Of a DNA stretch of 64,000 bases, positions 8,261 through 17,006 are shown piece after piece; within the stretch, counting starts at the first letter, position 1, and every line of letters starts with the position of its first letter. The stretch is from Limisalsivibrio acetivorans (GTDB lineage Bacteria > Chrysiogenota > Deferribacteres > Deferribacterales > Geovibrionaceae), in the NCBI RefSeq assembly GCF_000421105.1, contig NZ_ATWF01000001.1:592930-656929 (forward strand), given 5' to 3'. Below the pieces are notes generated by a model, which saw only the letters and a list, made by a program, of their open reading frames with translations, did not search any database and was not told the DNA's origin. A program made the position numbers and the translations under genes.

Positions 8261-9405
8261 TACTCAGCAGTTATGTAGTCTGTAAAGGGGTTAAGCTCAC
8301 CGTTTTCTATCCTGTAAAGCTTAAGGGAGTGAACACCCTTATGGCTCTCCTTGGAGAAGGAAACGGGGGAAGTCAGACCCATGGTGTCGAAGTTGCTCAT
8401 ATTCTCATATACGCTCTTAAGGTTATCGCCGTCATAGTCGCCGCCCGCCTTTTTTATGCCGTGGAGAAGCACATACATGGATGTAAACCCCTGTATGTAA
8501 TTAACCTTTCTATATGTAACATCAGGATGGTACTTCTTGTTCAGCTCGTGGAGGAACTTTATCCCCTTAACATCGGTCTGATGCCACAGGGTAAAGGCGT
8601 TGGTTCCCATGAACCCGTTAGATGCCTCACCCACAAGCTCAACAAGCTTCTGTCCGAAGGTCCAGTTGAGGCCGATAAACTGGGTTTCTATGCCTAGCTT
8701 CTTTGCATCCTTAAGGATGGTAGAGGCGGCCATGTACGTCTCCTGAATAAAGGCGTAACCGGGGTTTGCCTTGCTGAGGTTAAGAAGCTGGCTGGTGGCA
8801 TCAAGTGCCTTGAGATCCACAACCTGCTTGTCCACAACCTTAAGCCCCAGCTCCTTGGCGTAGTCCTCTCCTATGGGGAAGAATGGAGCACGCCCGAAGC
8901 CTGTATCGTTGTATATGAAGGAGACGTCCTTGTTATCCCCACCCTGCTCTTTTATGTATTTGAGACCGATCTTAACCTGATCGCCGTAGGTAACACCGAC
9001 AAGGAAGTTGTAGGGTGCTTTGTCGGGATGGGTGAGGTGATCGGAGTAGGAGGCAGAGAAATAGGGGATCTTATCTCTGGTTACCATCTTGATGAGGTTC
9101 TCGGTGTCACCCGTTCCCCAGCCGTGGATAGCCACAACCCTCTCACGCTTGAATTTTTTATATGCACTGAGAGCGGCGGGGATCTTGTATCCGTAATCCA
9201 CATAGATAAGCTCGATCTCGTTGCCGTTTATGCCGCCGTTGTCGTTGAACCACTGCACACAGTCACGTATACCCTCGCCGTAGGGTTTACCCACGTCACC
9301 GGTGGGGCCGGACTCGTCCACAAGAACGCCGATCTTGATGTTTTTCGCATATGCACCGCTCACAAGCAGGGCAAGGGTAAGCACAACCATAAATAACTTT
9401 TTCAT
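8260..9405 (-). CDS. Periplasmic substrate-binding protein of Liv-type ABC transporter
   Basis: 381 residues with a typical signal peptide (MKKLFMVVLTLALLVSGAYA) followed by the type I periplasmic binding fold start KNIKIGVLVDESGPTGDVG. The family is LivJ/LivK-like (Peripla_BP_6). It captures the substrate in the periplasm and delivers it to LivHM. The gene lies between livM and livF in the operon, with an AGGAGG sequence just before the ATG. Specificity cannot be read from sequence; branched-chain amino acids, aromatic acids and short-chain amides are all known ligands of the family. Confidence 0.9.
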   Translation of the reverse strand: MKKLFMVVLTLALLVSGAYAKNIKIGVLVDESGPTGDVGKPYGEGIRDCVQWFNDNGGINGNEIELIYVDYGYKIPAALSAYKKFKRERVVAIHGWGTGDTENLIKMVTRDKIPYFSASYSDHLTHPDKAPYNFLVGVTYGDQVKIGLKYIKEQGGDNKDVSFIYNDTGFGRAPFFPIGEDYAKELGLKVVDKQVVDLKALDATSQLLNLSKANPGYAFIQETYMAASTILKDAKKLGIETQFIGLNWTFGQKLVELVGEASNGFMGTNAFTLWHQTDVKGIKFLHELNKKYHPDVTYRKVNYIQGFTSMYVLLHGIKKAGGDYDGDNLKSVYENMSNFDTMGLTSPVSFSKESHKGVHSLKLYRIENGELNPFTDYITAE

Positions 9406-9431
9406 AACAACCTCCTGACTATATAATCACG

Positions 9432-10484
9432 TCAATACGAGAAGGGCCAAAGCTTCCAATACGCCTTGATCAGCCTCCACCTGCGCACAAGACCTTCGGG
9501 CTCAAAAACAAGGAAAAGGATAATTACAAGACCGAAGACCCCTTCCTTGATCGAACCGATAATCTGGGTCATTGCGGGATAGTACGACCCCGCCCAGTCG
9601 GATATACTCTGCAGAAACTCGGGCAGAACAACGATGAACGCCGCTCCGAATATCGCTCCCTGTATACTACCAAGCCCGCCGATGATTATCATCGAAAGGT
9701 ACTGGATAGAAACGCTGATGGTGAAGTTTTCCGGCGTAATGATGGTTGTGTAGTATGCCCAGAGTGAGCCTGCAACACCCGCATAAAAAGAACTGACGGC
9801 AAATGAGAGGAGCTTGTAGCGGAAAAGGCTGATACCCATGGCCTCTGCGGCTATGTAGTTGTCCCTGATGGAGAGGAACGCCCTTCCCAGCTTTGTGCGC
9901 ATCATGTTCATCCCTGCGAGGGTCATCAGTATGCAGATTGTGAGACTGAGGAAGTAGAACCTGAAATCGTCGTATATCTCTATGCCGAAGAAGTTGGCAT
10001 AGTCTATGGAAAGCCCCGTTACACCGCCTGTTATCGGCTCCAGGCGGATAAAGAGGAATTCTATAATGAACTGAGCGGCCAGTGTTGCAATGGAGAGGTA
10101 AAGCCCTTTAAGCCGCAGTGAGGGTATCCCGAAGAAGGCGCCGAACACCGCTGTGGTAAGCCCTGCCATCGGTATTGCAAGGTAGAAAGGTATACCCCAC
10201 CGAAGGGAGAAATATCCGGCAGCATAGGCTCCAACGCCCATGAAAGCACCCTGCCCCAGCGAGATAAGCCCTGTGTAGCCTGTGAGTATATTAAGCCCCA
10301 CCGCACCGATAACGGCGATGAAGATAAGGTTCATAACATAAAGCAGATAAGGACCTAAAAGAAAAGGGAGCCCGAACAGAGCAATAACAAAGCCCCAAAT
10401 GAGGGCCTTTGAAAACTTCGTCTGATAGACTTCGGCATCTTTGGTGTAAGAGGTTTTGAAATTGCCGCAGTTGACGTAATTCAT
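9432..10484 (-). CDS. livM: Liv-type ABC transporter permease (LivM)
   Basis: 350-residue inner-membrane permease with about nine hydrophobic segments and the LivM signature GYTGLISLGQGAFMGVGAYA near residue 70, plus the EAA-like loop region (GRAFLSIRDNYIAAEAMG) that contacts the ATPases. The N-terminus has a cytosolic 30-residue extension. Its ATG overlaps the end of livH by 4 bp, so LivH and LivM are made together to form the heterodimeric channel. Confidence 0.93.
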   Translation of the reverse strand: MNYVNCGNFKTSYTKDAEVYQTKFSKALIWGFVIALFGLPFLLGPYLLYVMNLIFIAVIGAVGLNILTGYTGLISLGQGAFMGVGAYAAGYFSLRWGIPFYLAIPMAGLTTAVFGAFFGIPSLRLKGLYLSIATLAAQFIIEFLFIRLEPITGGVTGLSIDYANFFGIEIYDDFRFYFLSLTICILMTLAGMNMMRTKLGRAFLSIRDNYIAAEAMGISLFRYKLLSFAVSSFYAGVAGSLWAYYTTIITPENFTISVSIQYLSMIIIGGLGSIQGAIFGAAFIVVLPEFLQSISDWAGSYYPAMTQIIGSIKEGVFGLVIILFLVFEPEGLVRRWRLIKAYWKLWPFSY

Positions 10485-11365
10485 ACCTTCTCAACCTCCA
10501 CGGTTCCGAAGAGTCCGTAGGGCTTTATCATGAGGACGATGATCATTACCACAAAGGGGAATATCTGCTTCGCACCGCCACCGATGAGGGGGTCAATGTA
10601 GCCTCCGGCGAGGTTTTCCAGTATGCCTATAATAAGCCCGCCTACTATGGCGCCGAGGATGCTGTCCAGCCCGCCGAGGATAACAACGGGGAACACCATA
10701 AGCCCGAAGTGGGATAGAGACGTATTGATACCGTTTATGTTGCCGAGGAATATTCCACCCACAGCGGATACAACGGCTGCGATGGCCCAGCTAAGGGCGA
10801 AGATCTTCTTAACATCGATACCCATGGAGAGTGCCGCCTGCTGGTCGCTCGCCACAGCACGCATGGCAACGCCCACCTTGGACTTCTTGAAGAATATGGA
10901 GAAGAGGACCAGAAAGCCCGCAACGGCAACGATGGAATAGATATAAACACGGCTTATGCTGAGACCCGCTATCTGAATAGGCTCCTGAGAAAAGACCGGG
11001 GGAAATGTCCTTGTGTCCGTACCCCAGATTATCTGCACGATGGACTTAAGCACCGATGAGAGGCCTATGGTAAGCATGATAATTGATATGATAGGCTCGC
11101 CGATCATCCTCCGCAGGAAAACCTTCTCTATGAAGAATCCCATCAGGAATGTGAATATAAGGGTTATCACAAAGGAGGCGATGAATGGGATAGAGTAGCT
11201 TACTGTGAGATGAAGGCACACATAAGCCCCCACCATAAGAAGCTCCCCCTGGGCAAAGTTAACAACATCCGTTGCCTTATATATCAGCGTGAAGCCGAGG
11301 GCGAGGAGGGAATATATACTCCCGATAACAACGCCTGTGATAATTAGCTGAAAGAACAGATCCAT
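10481..11365 (-). CDS. livH: Liv-type ABC transporter permease (LivH)
   Basis: 294-residue permease with seven to eight membrane segments. The N-terminal ALGFTLIYKATDVVNFAQGE motif is the LivH family signature, and GRAMRA-like loop residues (VGVAMRAVASDQQAALSMGI) form the coupling helix. It partners LivM encoded immediately downstream. The gene starts 3 bp after the acyl-CoA synthetase stop codon, which confirms that the synthetase is an integral part of this transport operon. Confidence 0.93.
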   Translation of the reverse strand: MDLFFQLIITGVVIGSIYSLLALGFTLIYKATDVVNFAQGELLMVGAYVCLHLTVSYSIPFIASFVITLIFTFLMGFFIEKVFLRRMIGEPIISIIMLTIGLSSVLKSIVQIIWGTDTRTFPPVFSQEPIQIAGLSISRVYIYSIVAVAGFLVLFSIFFKKSKVGVAMRAVASDQQAALSMGIDVKKIFALSWAIAAVVSAVGGIFLGNINGINTSLSHFGLMVFPVVILGGLDSILGAIVGGLIIGILENLAGGYIDPLIGGGAKQIFPFVVMIIVLMIKPYGLFGTVEVEKV

Positions 11366-11368
11366 ACA

Positions 11369-13267
11369 CTACCCCTGCATATAATAAAGGCGCATGTCGG
11401 TTTCGATGCTCCGCTCACGCCCGTCCTGTAGTTTAATAGTCGCTTTGATATGAACACTTTCGAGATCCTTGTAGAGTGCCTCCACGATCTCCTTATAACG
11501 CTCCTCGATGAAGCCTCTTCTAACCTTTCTGGTTCTTGTGAGCTCACCATCATCGGCATCGAGCTCCTTATAAAGAAGTACGAACTTCTTAACCTGCATC
11601 TCCGGCGGGAGCTCGGCGTTAACCCCCTTAAGCTCCTCCGCAATAAGATCGTAGACCTCTTTCTTTGCAGAGAGGTCGGTATAGGTAGTATAGCCTATCT
11701 TGTTGTTCTCCGCCCATTTGCCTACGATGCCCATCTCGATATTGAGGATGAGGGTTATGTAATCCCTCTTGTCGCCAAGGGCAACAGCCTCTTTCACATA
11801 GGGGCTGAACTTGATCTTATTCTCAATGAACTGGGGGGAGAAGCGGGTTCCGTCGTTGAGATACATGAGGTCCTTCATACGGTCTATGACAACTAGTTTG
11901 CCTTCATCATCGAAGTATCCCGCATCGCCGGAATAGAGCCAGCCGTCAACGAGAGCCTCTTCGGTGGCCTCCTTATTGCCGTAATACCCCGCAAAGACCG
12001 CACCGCTTTTCGATATGATCTCTCCGTCATCGGTGAGCTTAATCTCGGTTCCACGTATGGGTGTTCCCACACTGGTGAAGTCAATATCGTCGTTTCTATG
12101 TATGCAGGAGATACCGGATATCTCCGTCTGACCGTAGATCTGTTTCAGGTTTATGCCCAGAGCGTGGAAGAAGCGGAATGTATCGGGGCCGAGTGCCGCT
12201 CCACCCGTCATGGCGCTGCGAAGATGGGAGAAGCCCATGCGCTCCTTGAGCTTGCGGAACATTGTCCAGTAGGCGAGTTTATACTTCAGTTTAAGGCCGA
12301 AGCCCGGCTCCCTCTTCTCGAATTTGCAGTTCGCCCACTCCTCGCCTATGGGGTACATCTTTTTGTACATGAACTGCTTGAAAGGGGTAGCGTCCATTAT
12401 CTTCACCTGAACGGTGGAGGCCATATTCTCCCAGACCCTCGGGGGTGAGAATACGAAATTGGGGCCTATCTCCTTCATATCCTCCTGTACGGTATCTGTA
12501 CTCTCGGGGAAGTTCACAGTGAAGCCGAAGCGGAGTGCGGATACAACGCACATCATCTGCTCACCGATCCACGGGAGGGGGAGGAAGGAAACGAATTCAT
12601 CGGACTGATACTTCGGGTCCGCATCGGCGAGGTTCTCCGCCATGCTGACAAGGTTGCTGTGGGTGAGCATGGCGAGTTTGGGCTTACCCGTTGTTCCGGA
12701 AGTTGTGCACATAACAGCCACATCGCTCATGCTGAGGGACTTAATCCTCCCCTCTATATAGCGAACAGCCTCGCTGTGTCCCATCTTCTGCTCATTTACT
12801 GCATCATCGAAATATATGAGGGAATCGTGATCGTACTGATACATCCCTCTGTCGTCATAGTATATTATCTTTTGTATGCGGGGGATCTCTTCGAGTATAT
12901 CAAGAACCTTATCCACCTGTTCCTGATCCTCGGCCACCACTGCCACGGAATCCGACGCCTCAAGGAGATACTTGACCTCCTCCGTAACAGAATCCTGATA
13001 GATTCCTATGGCGATGGCGCCGAGGAGCTGGGCAGCGAGCTCTGCTATAACCCATTCGGGTTTGTTGTCGCCGATGATGGATATGTTGTTCCCCGGCTTG
13101 ACCCCGAGCTCCTGCATATAGGCAGCCATGCTGGCTATGCGCACAGCATAATCCTCCCAGGAGGTTTCTATCCAGATGCCATAGTCCTTCTCACGGATAG
13201 CCGTTCTCTTGGGGTTTTTCTTAACGTTCTCAAGGAGATAATAGGGGATAGTCTTGTCTACAGCCAT
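11369..13267 (-). CDS. Long-chain-type acyl-CoA synthetase (AMP-forming)
   Basis: 632-residue adenylate-forming enzyme of the FadD/FACL type: activates a carboxylic acid with ATP and CoA. The P-loop motif TSGTTGKPKLAMLTHSNL (about residues 191-208), IYGQTE and GWLYSGDAGYFDDEGKL are intact, followed by IDRMKDLMYLNDG. Its length with the central insertion (VFSPPRVWENMASTVQ) is that of bubblegum/long-chain synthetases. The ATG overlaps the end of livG by 10 bp and livH follows directly, so the enzyme probably traps the imported acid as its CoA ester. Chain-length specificity is unknown. Confidence 0.9.
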   Translation of the reverse strand: MAVDKTIPYYLLENVKKNPKRTAIREKDYGIWIETSWEDYAVRIASMAAYMQELGVKPGNNISIIGDNKPEWVIAELAAQLLGAIAIGIYQDSVTEEVKYLLEASDSVAVVAEDQEQVDKVLDILEEIPRIQKIIYYDDRGMYQYDHDSLIYFDDAVNEQKMGHSEAVRYIEGRIKSLSMSDVAVMCTTSGTTGKPKLAMLTHSNLVSMAENLADADPKYQSDEFVSFLPLPWIGEQMMCVVSALRFGFTVNFPESTDTVQEDMKEIGPNFVFSPPRVWENMASTVQVKIMDATPFKQFMYKKMYPIGEEWANCKFEKREPGFGLKLKYKLAYWTMFRKLKERMGFSHLRSAMTGGAALGPDTFRFFHALGINLKQIYGQTEISGISCIHRNDDIDFTSVGTPIRGTEIKLTDDGEIISKSGAVFAGYYGNKEATEEALVDGWLYSGDAGYFDDEGKLVVIDRMKDLMYLNDGTRFSPQFIENKIKFSPYVKEAVALGDKRDYITLILNIEMGIVGKWAENNKIGYTTYTDLSAKKEVYDLIAEELKGVNAELPPEMQVKKFVLLYKELDADDGELTRTRKVRRGFIEERYKEIVEALYKDLESVHIKATIKLQDGRERSIETDMRLYYMQG

Positions 13268-14040
13268 TGCTCTTCCCCTAGATAAGCGGAGATAACCTCC
13301 GGATTGCTGGATACCTCATCGGGGGTTCCCTCTTTGCAGAGTTTCTCGCCGAAGTTGATAGCCACCACACGGGAGGATATGTCCATTACAACGTTCATAT
13401 CGTGCTCAATGAGGATAACGGATATCCCCATCTCTTCATTTATATCAAGGATATAGCGTGCCATATCCTCGGTTTCCTCGGTGTTCATTCCCGCCATGGG
13501 CTCATCAAGAAGGAGTAGACGTGGCTCAAGACAGAGACCTCTGGCCAGCTCCACCCTCTTCTGGATCCCGTAAGAGAGCGTTCCCACAGGCTTCTTGCGC
13601 ACGTGGGTGAGCTGGAGAAAGTCGATAACTTCCTCCACACGCCGACGGTGTTCAATCTCCTCCCTGCGGGTTCTGCCGTAGTAGAACAGGGATGAGAACA
13701 GTCCATACTTTATGTAGATATGTCGGCTGAGCATCAGGTTGTCCAGAATGCTCATACCCTTGAAGAGCTCAAGGTTCTGGAACGTTCTGACGATACCCGT
13801 AGAGGGTCTTTTGTGAACGGGCACGCGAGTTATATCCCTGCCCTCGTAGATGATCTTCCCCTTTGTAGGGGGGTATATACCTGTAATGGTGTTAAGAATA
13901 CTGGTTTTGCCTGCTCCGTTCGGTCCTATAATGGAGAAAATCTCACCCTCATAAACCTTGAAGCTGACACCCGCAATGGCCTGTATCCCACCAAAACTCA
14001 GGTATATATTATCGGCATGTAAAAGCGGCTCTTTTTCCAT
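13258..14040 (-). CDS. livG: Liv-type ABC transporter ATPase (LivG), first gene of operon
   Basis: 260-residue ATPase with Walker A GPNGAGKTS (about 39-47), signature LSYGIQKRVELA, Walker B LLLLDEPMAGMN and the switch histidine in LIEHDMNVVMD; the insertion after the Walker A region and the YLG C-terminal motif are typical of LivG. It heads the minus-strand operon livG-acs-livH-livM-BP-livF-paaK'-CBS/ACT, in which every junction is under 30 bp or overlapping. A purine-rich GGAAGGGAG lies just before the ATG. Confidence 0.93.
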   Translation of the reverse strand: MEKEPLLHADNIYLSFGGIQAIAGVSFKVYEGEIFSIIGPNGAGKTSILNTITGIYPPTKGKIIYEGRDITRVPVHKRPSTGIVRTFQNLELFKGMSILDNLMLSRHIYIKYGLFSSLFYYGRTRREEIEHRRRVEEVIDFLQLTHVRKKPVGTLSYGIQKRVELARGLCLEPRLLLLDEPMAGMNTEETEDMARYILDINEEMGISVILIEHDMNVVMDISSRVVAINFGEKLCKEGTPDEVSSNPEVISAYLGEEQWL

Positions 14041-14063
14041 AACTCCCTTCCGTATGAGGGAGA

Positions 14064-14092
14064 AGTTAACACATTTAAAGAGGTGATGTCAA
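14064..14092 (-). promoter_or_regulatory. Possible sigma-70-type promoter of the first Liv operon
   Basis: On the minus strand, TTGACA (14092-14087) is followed after exactly 17 bp by TTAACT (14069-14064). The -35 box is perfect, the -10 box poor (3 of 6). Located 24 bp upstream of the livG start codon. Confidence 0.4.
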
Positions 14093-14158
14093 AGATTTAT
14101 TCAGGCTCACCAAATATTTTTTCATTTCACTAAACAACAGCCGGGAACTTCTGTTAAC

Positions 14159-14172
14159 ATGAATATATTCAT
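14159..14172. promoter_or_regulatory. Perfect 14-bp palindrome upstream of the Liv operon
   Basis: ATGAATATATTCAT reads identically on both strands and is flanked by GTTAAC on the left and ATAAC on the right. It lies between the end of the suhB-like gene and the candidate livG promoter and could be an operator for a dimeric regulator. Confidence 0.4.
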
Positions 14173-14188
14173 ATAACAGAGGTTTGTT

Positions 14189-14953
14189 TCAAGGGCATCT
14201 TATCAGATCGAGCATCTTCCCATGGATAACCCCGTTGGAGGCCATGATAAAATTGCCTGTAATATCGTGGGGAACGCCGTCGAAACCGGTTACCGTTCCA
14301 CCCGCCTCACGCACAATGCAGATACCGCCGGCAACATCCCATGGACGCAGGTTGAACTCATAATAGCAGTCGAATACACCCTTGGCCGTGTAGCAGAGAT
14401 CCAGTGCAGCTGAACCCGCCCTTCTGATACCTCTTGTACTTTTGAGGATGTTGCCCAGCATGGTGAGCATATTGGTGCACTCCCGCTCCACGATACTGTA
14501 GGGAAAGCCGGTGGCGACGAGGGATTTCTTAGTATCATCGTTACTGCTGACACTTATCTGCTCATCATTCAACCACGCACCGGAGCCCTTCTCCGCCGAG
14601 TAAAGCTCGTTCATTATCGGGTTGTAGACAACACCCGCCACAGCCTCGTCATTCTCATACACACCTACAGATATTGCTGTGAAGGGGAACGAATGTACAA
14701 AGTTTGTGGTTCCGTCGATGGGGTCTATATATATAGCCTTCTCCGGCTTCTCATTCCCCTTTGAGGACTCCTCGGCGACTATGGTGTGCTCTGGATAGAG
14801 GGGCTGTATCAGCTTCTTAAGTATATTCTCGGTCTCAACATCGTAACGGGTAACAAGGTCCTTTGCGCTCTTATATTGAACATCCTGAACCTCACTAAAA
14901 CCTTTTTTTACGTGCTCACCCGCTTCCAGCACGGCTTTAATCAATGATTCCAT
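14189..14953 (-). CDS. suhB: Inositol-monophosphatase family phosphatase (SuhB/FBPase IV-like)
   Basis: 254 residues with the two Li+-sensitive phosphatase motifs: IDPIDGTTNFVHSFPF (metal and phosphate site) and RPWDVAGGICIVREAGG (second motif). The glutamate of VAEESS completes the metal site. The family covers inositol monophosphatase, fructose-1,6-bisphosphatase and SuhB, a transcription-associated factor; sequence alone does not separate them. The ATG at 14953 is chosen because GGGGGAGG lies 7-8 bp upstream and the protein then begins at the usual position (MESLIKAVLEAGE). Divergently transcribed from zapE. Confidence 0.88.
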   Translation of the reverse strand: MESLIKAVLEAGEHVKKGFSEVQDVQYKSAKDLVTRYDVETENILKKLIQPLYPEHTIVAEESSKGNEKPEKAIYIDPIDGTTNFVHSFPFTAISVGVYENDEAVAGVVYNPIMNELYSAEKGSGAWLNDEQISVSSNDDTKKSLVATGFPYSIVERECTNMLTMLGNILKSTRGIRRAGSAALDLCYTAKGVFDCYYEFNLRPWDVAGGICIVREAGGTVTGFDGVPHDITGNFIMASNGVIHGKMLDLIRCP

Positions 14954-15058
14954 AACATCCTCCCCCGTTTTTATAACAATTATGTCTTGCATCATGCAAA
15001 CATTTTCGCTAACTTTTCCAGATGCCAAAATCCGGTAGCCACCAGGAGCAATGATTCC
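14954..15058. promoter_or_regulatory. Divergent promoter region suhB/zapE
   Basis: A 105-bp gap between two divergent start codons, so promoters for both genes should lie here. It contains the suhB Shine-Dalgarno (GGGGGAGG, minus strand) and AGGAG at 15044-15048 for zapE. No convincing -35/-10 pair was picked out. Confidence 0.45.
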
Positions 15059-16111
15059 ATGAGTAATAAAGACCGATATATCAATCTCGAAGATATCAGC
15101 TTCGATATATCCATAGAGGACTGTTTCAATAATCTGCGCCCCCATCCTAAATTCAGCGGATGTACCTTCGAAAACTACATCCCCGATGATAACTACCCCT
15201 CCCAGCACTACATAAAAACCCTCCTTCACGAAACGGTTGAGAAGATGGGAACCAAAGAGGCAACGCCGGAGAAGAAGAGATTCAGCTTCTTTAAACCAAA
15301 GAAATCTGGATTTGAAAAGCCGCTTAATATATACATAGACGGCAGCTACGGCATCGGAAAAACCCATCTGCTGAGTGCGGCTTACAACATGGCCGATATG
15401 AAGAAATCATTCATGAGCTTCTCGGAGATGAACTACTTCTTCCACTATCTCGGCGTTGAGAAATGCATTGAATTCTTCTCGGATCTCGACCTGCTGCTCA
15501 TCGATGAGTTTGAGCTGGACGACCCCGCCATGTGCCTGATTATGGCGAGGTTTTTCAGGGAGATTAACAAGGATACCCTCGTTATAACAACGTCAAACAC
15601 ACTACCCACGGAGCTCGGCAAAACACGTTTTCAGGTGGAGCGGTTCGAGAAGGAGATGGGGGTTATTGCGGAATCCTTCAAAACCGTCGTTGTGGAGGGT
15701 GAGGACTACCGCAAAAGAAAGAAGAAGACCACATGGAAGATAGGCTTCGCCGATGAACCGTTCCTAGATGCATTCAACGACTGTAAAACCGAGGAGAAGG
15801 CGAAAACCAGGATAGGCTTCGATAAGCTGATGAAGATCCTCGAAGGCGCACACCCCTTCAAGTTCTTTGTAATCCCCTCTCAATGCGAGGCGATATTCAT
15901 AGACGGTCTCAAAACCTTCGACCAGCTCAACAGCGCCCTGAGGTTCAATCACCTCATCGATCACTGCTATTACTACAACACAAAGCTTTTTATCCGTTCG
16001 GACTGTGAACTGAGCGAACTTTTCACAAAAGAGCAGATAGAATCCCCCTTTGAGAAAAAACTGCTCAGGTGTCTTTCAAGGCTGGATGAGCTGGCTCTCT
16101 GGTTTAAATAG
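15059..16111 (+). CDS. zapE: ZapE/AFG1-like AAA+ ATPase
   Basis: 350-residue AFG1-family ATPase. Walker A GSYGIGKTH (residues 95-103), Walker B LLLIDEFELDD and the sensor region VITTSNTLPTELG are intact; the N-terminal CTFENYIPDDNYPSQH resembles the entry segment of ZapE proteins. E. coli ZapE destabilises the Z ring during division; mitochondrial AFG1 assists membrane protein turnover. The ATG at 15059 (MSNKDRY) is chosen because AGGAG precedes it; an in-frame extension upstream overlaps the divergent promoter. Stop codon is 3 bp from the convergent XRE gene. Confidence 0.82.
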   Translation: MSNKDRYINLEDISFDISIEDCFNNLRPHPKFSGCTFENYIPDDNYPSQHYIKTLLHETVEKMGTKEATPEKKRFSFFKPKKSGFEKPLNIYIDGSYGIGKTHLLSAAYNMADMKKSFMSFSEMNYFFHYLGVEKCIEFFSDLDLLLIDEFELDDPAMCLIMARFFREINKDTLVITTSNTLPTELGKTRFQVERFEKEMGVIAESFKTVVVEGEDYRKRKKKTTWKIGFADEPFLDAFNDCKTEEKAKTRIGFDKLMKILEGAHPFKFFVIPSQCEAIFIDGLKTFDQLNSALRFNHLIDHCYYYNTKLFIRSDCELSELFTKEQIESPFEKKLLRCLSRLDELALWFK

Positions 16112-16114
16112 GGA

Positions 16115-16708
16115 TTATTTTTCCCGCTTCTCGATGCTCTCTTTGATGTTATCCGTTCTGAGGGCGACTGTGAGTATACGGGCCTCACTCTCAAGGCATT
16201 CAATATAATGGGGAATTCGTGAATTGAAGGCGATGGAATCACCCTCGGAGATCTCTATGACATCATTATTAAGGAAGAGCTTGATCCTCCCCTTCTCCAT
16301 ATAAAGGTACTCAAAGCCCTGGTGATTAAAAAGCTTCTTCTCACCGTCGTTGGGTTTCACAGTAACCATGAAGATCTCGAGGTTCTCGAAATTTCTTATC
16401 CTTGCAAGCTCCTCGTAGATATATCCGTGCTTAACACCCTCACGAAACACATATTTACGTTCATCGGCACGCACAAGATAATAATCCTTACTGTCGATCT
16501 CCTCTTCGAAGAAGAAGGTCATTTTAACGTTCAGAACCTTGGCAATCTTTGCGAGTGTATTGATAGGGGGAGTGACAACGTTGTTTTCTATCTGAGATAT
16601 CAGCGCTTTGGAAAACCCTGTATAGGATGCCACATCCTGCAGGGTAAGCCCCCGCTGGTTTCGTATCTTGCGTACCCTCTCGCCAATCTTGATCTCAGGC
16701 TCAGCCAT
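16115..16708 (-). CDS. XRE-family transcriptional regulator with C-terminal cupin sensor domain
   Basis: 197 residues: N-terminal helix-turn-helix of the Cro/CI type (about residues 9-63; RVRKIRNQRGLTLQDVASYT then GFSKALISQIENN) and a C-terminal cupin_2 barrel (about 110-180; HQGFEYLYMEKGRIKLFL, EGDSIAFNSRIPHYIE). This PuuR-like architecture binds a small effector in the cupin. It often regulates transport or catabolism genes; here no obvious partner operon is adjacent apart from the intergenic dyad upstream, which suggests autoregulation. Confidence 0.87.
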   Translation of the reverse strand: MAEPEIKIGERVRKIRNQRGLTLQDVASYTGFSKALISQIENNVVTPPINTLAKIAKVLNVKMTFFFEEEIDSKDYYLVRADERKYVFREGVKHGYIYEELARIRNFENLEIFMVTVKPNDGEKKLFNHQGFEYLYMEKGRIKLFLNNDVIEISEGDSIAFNSRIPHYIECLESEARILTVALRTDNIKESIEKREK

Positions 16709-16746
16709 AGCACCGTCCCTTGTTTAATGATATTGATTAATGTTCA

Positions 16747-16775
16747 GTTTTACTAAATTCTATCAAATATGTCAA
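16747..16775 (-). promoter_or_regulatory. Sigma-70-type promoter of the XRE-cupin gene
   Basis: Minus strand TTGACA (16775-16770), 17-bp spacer, TAAAAC (16752-16747; 4 of 6 with the -10 consensus). It lies about 40 bp upstream of the ATG at 16708. Confidence 0.55.
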
Positions 16776-16791
16776 GTTCCGTCGGGGTGCA

Positions 16792-16829
16792 ATAATTGCC
16801 TGCAACATCCGTTGCACTTGCGCAATTAT
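16792..16829. promoter_or_regulatory. Nested dyad, candidate operator
   Basis: Outer arms ATAATTGC (16792-16799) / GCAATTAT (16822-16829) and inner arms TGCAAC (16801-16806) / GTTGCA (16811-16816) are perfect inverted repeats around ATCC. It lies 17 bp upstream of the XRE -35 box and is a plausible binding site for that regulator. Confidence 0.5.
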
Positions 16830-16990
16830 CATTGATACCGAAAACCGTAACAGGTGTTTTACTCTGTATTTTTTTCATATAATCCCATATATTTAGAACC
16901 CACCACACGGGCAGGCTGCCTAAATAATAACCACAACCCTCACCCCGGAGTGATGCTCTAAACCACTGTCAAAACCATTTCCCGATCATA

Positions 16991-17006
16991 TGGCACAGTT
17001 GTTGCT
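16991..17006 (+). promoter_or_regulatory. Sigma-54 (RpoN) promoter
   Basis: TGGCACAGTTGTTGCT matches TGGCAC-N5-TTGCW with the essential GG and GC dinucleotides separated by exactly 10 bp. The start of transcription would fall near 17017, giving a leader of about 80 nt before the receiver-like gene. Confidence 0.75.
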
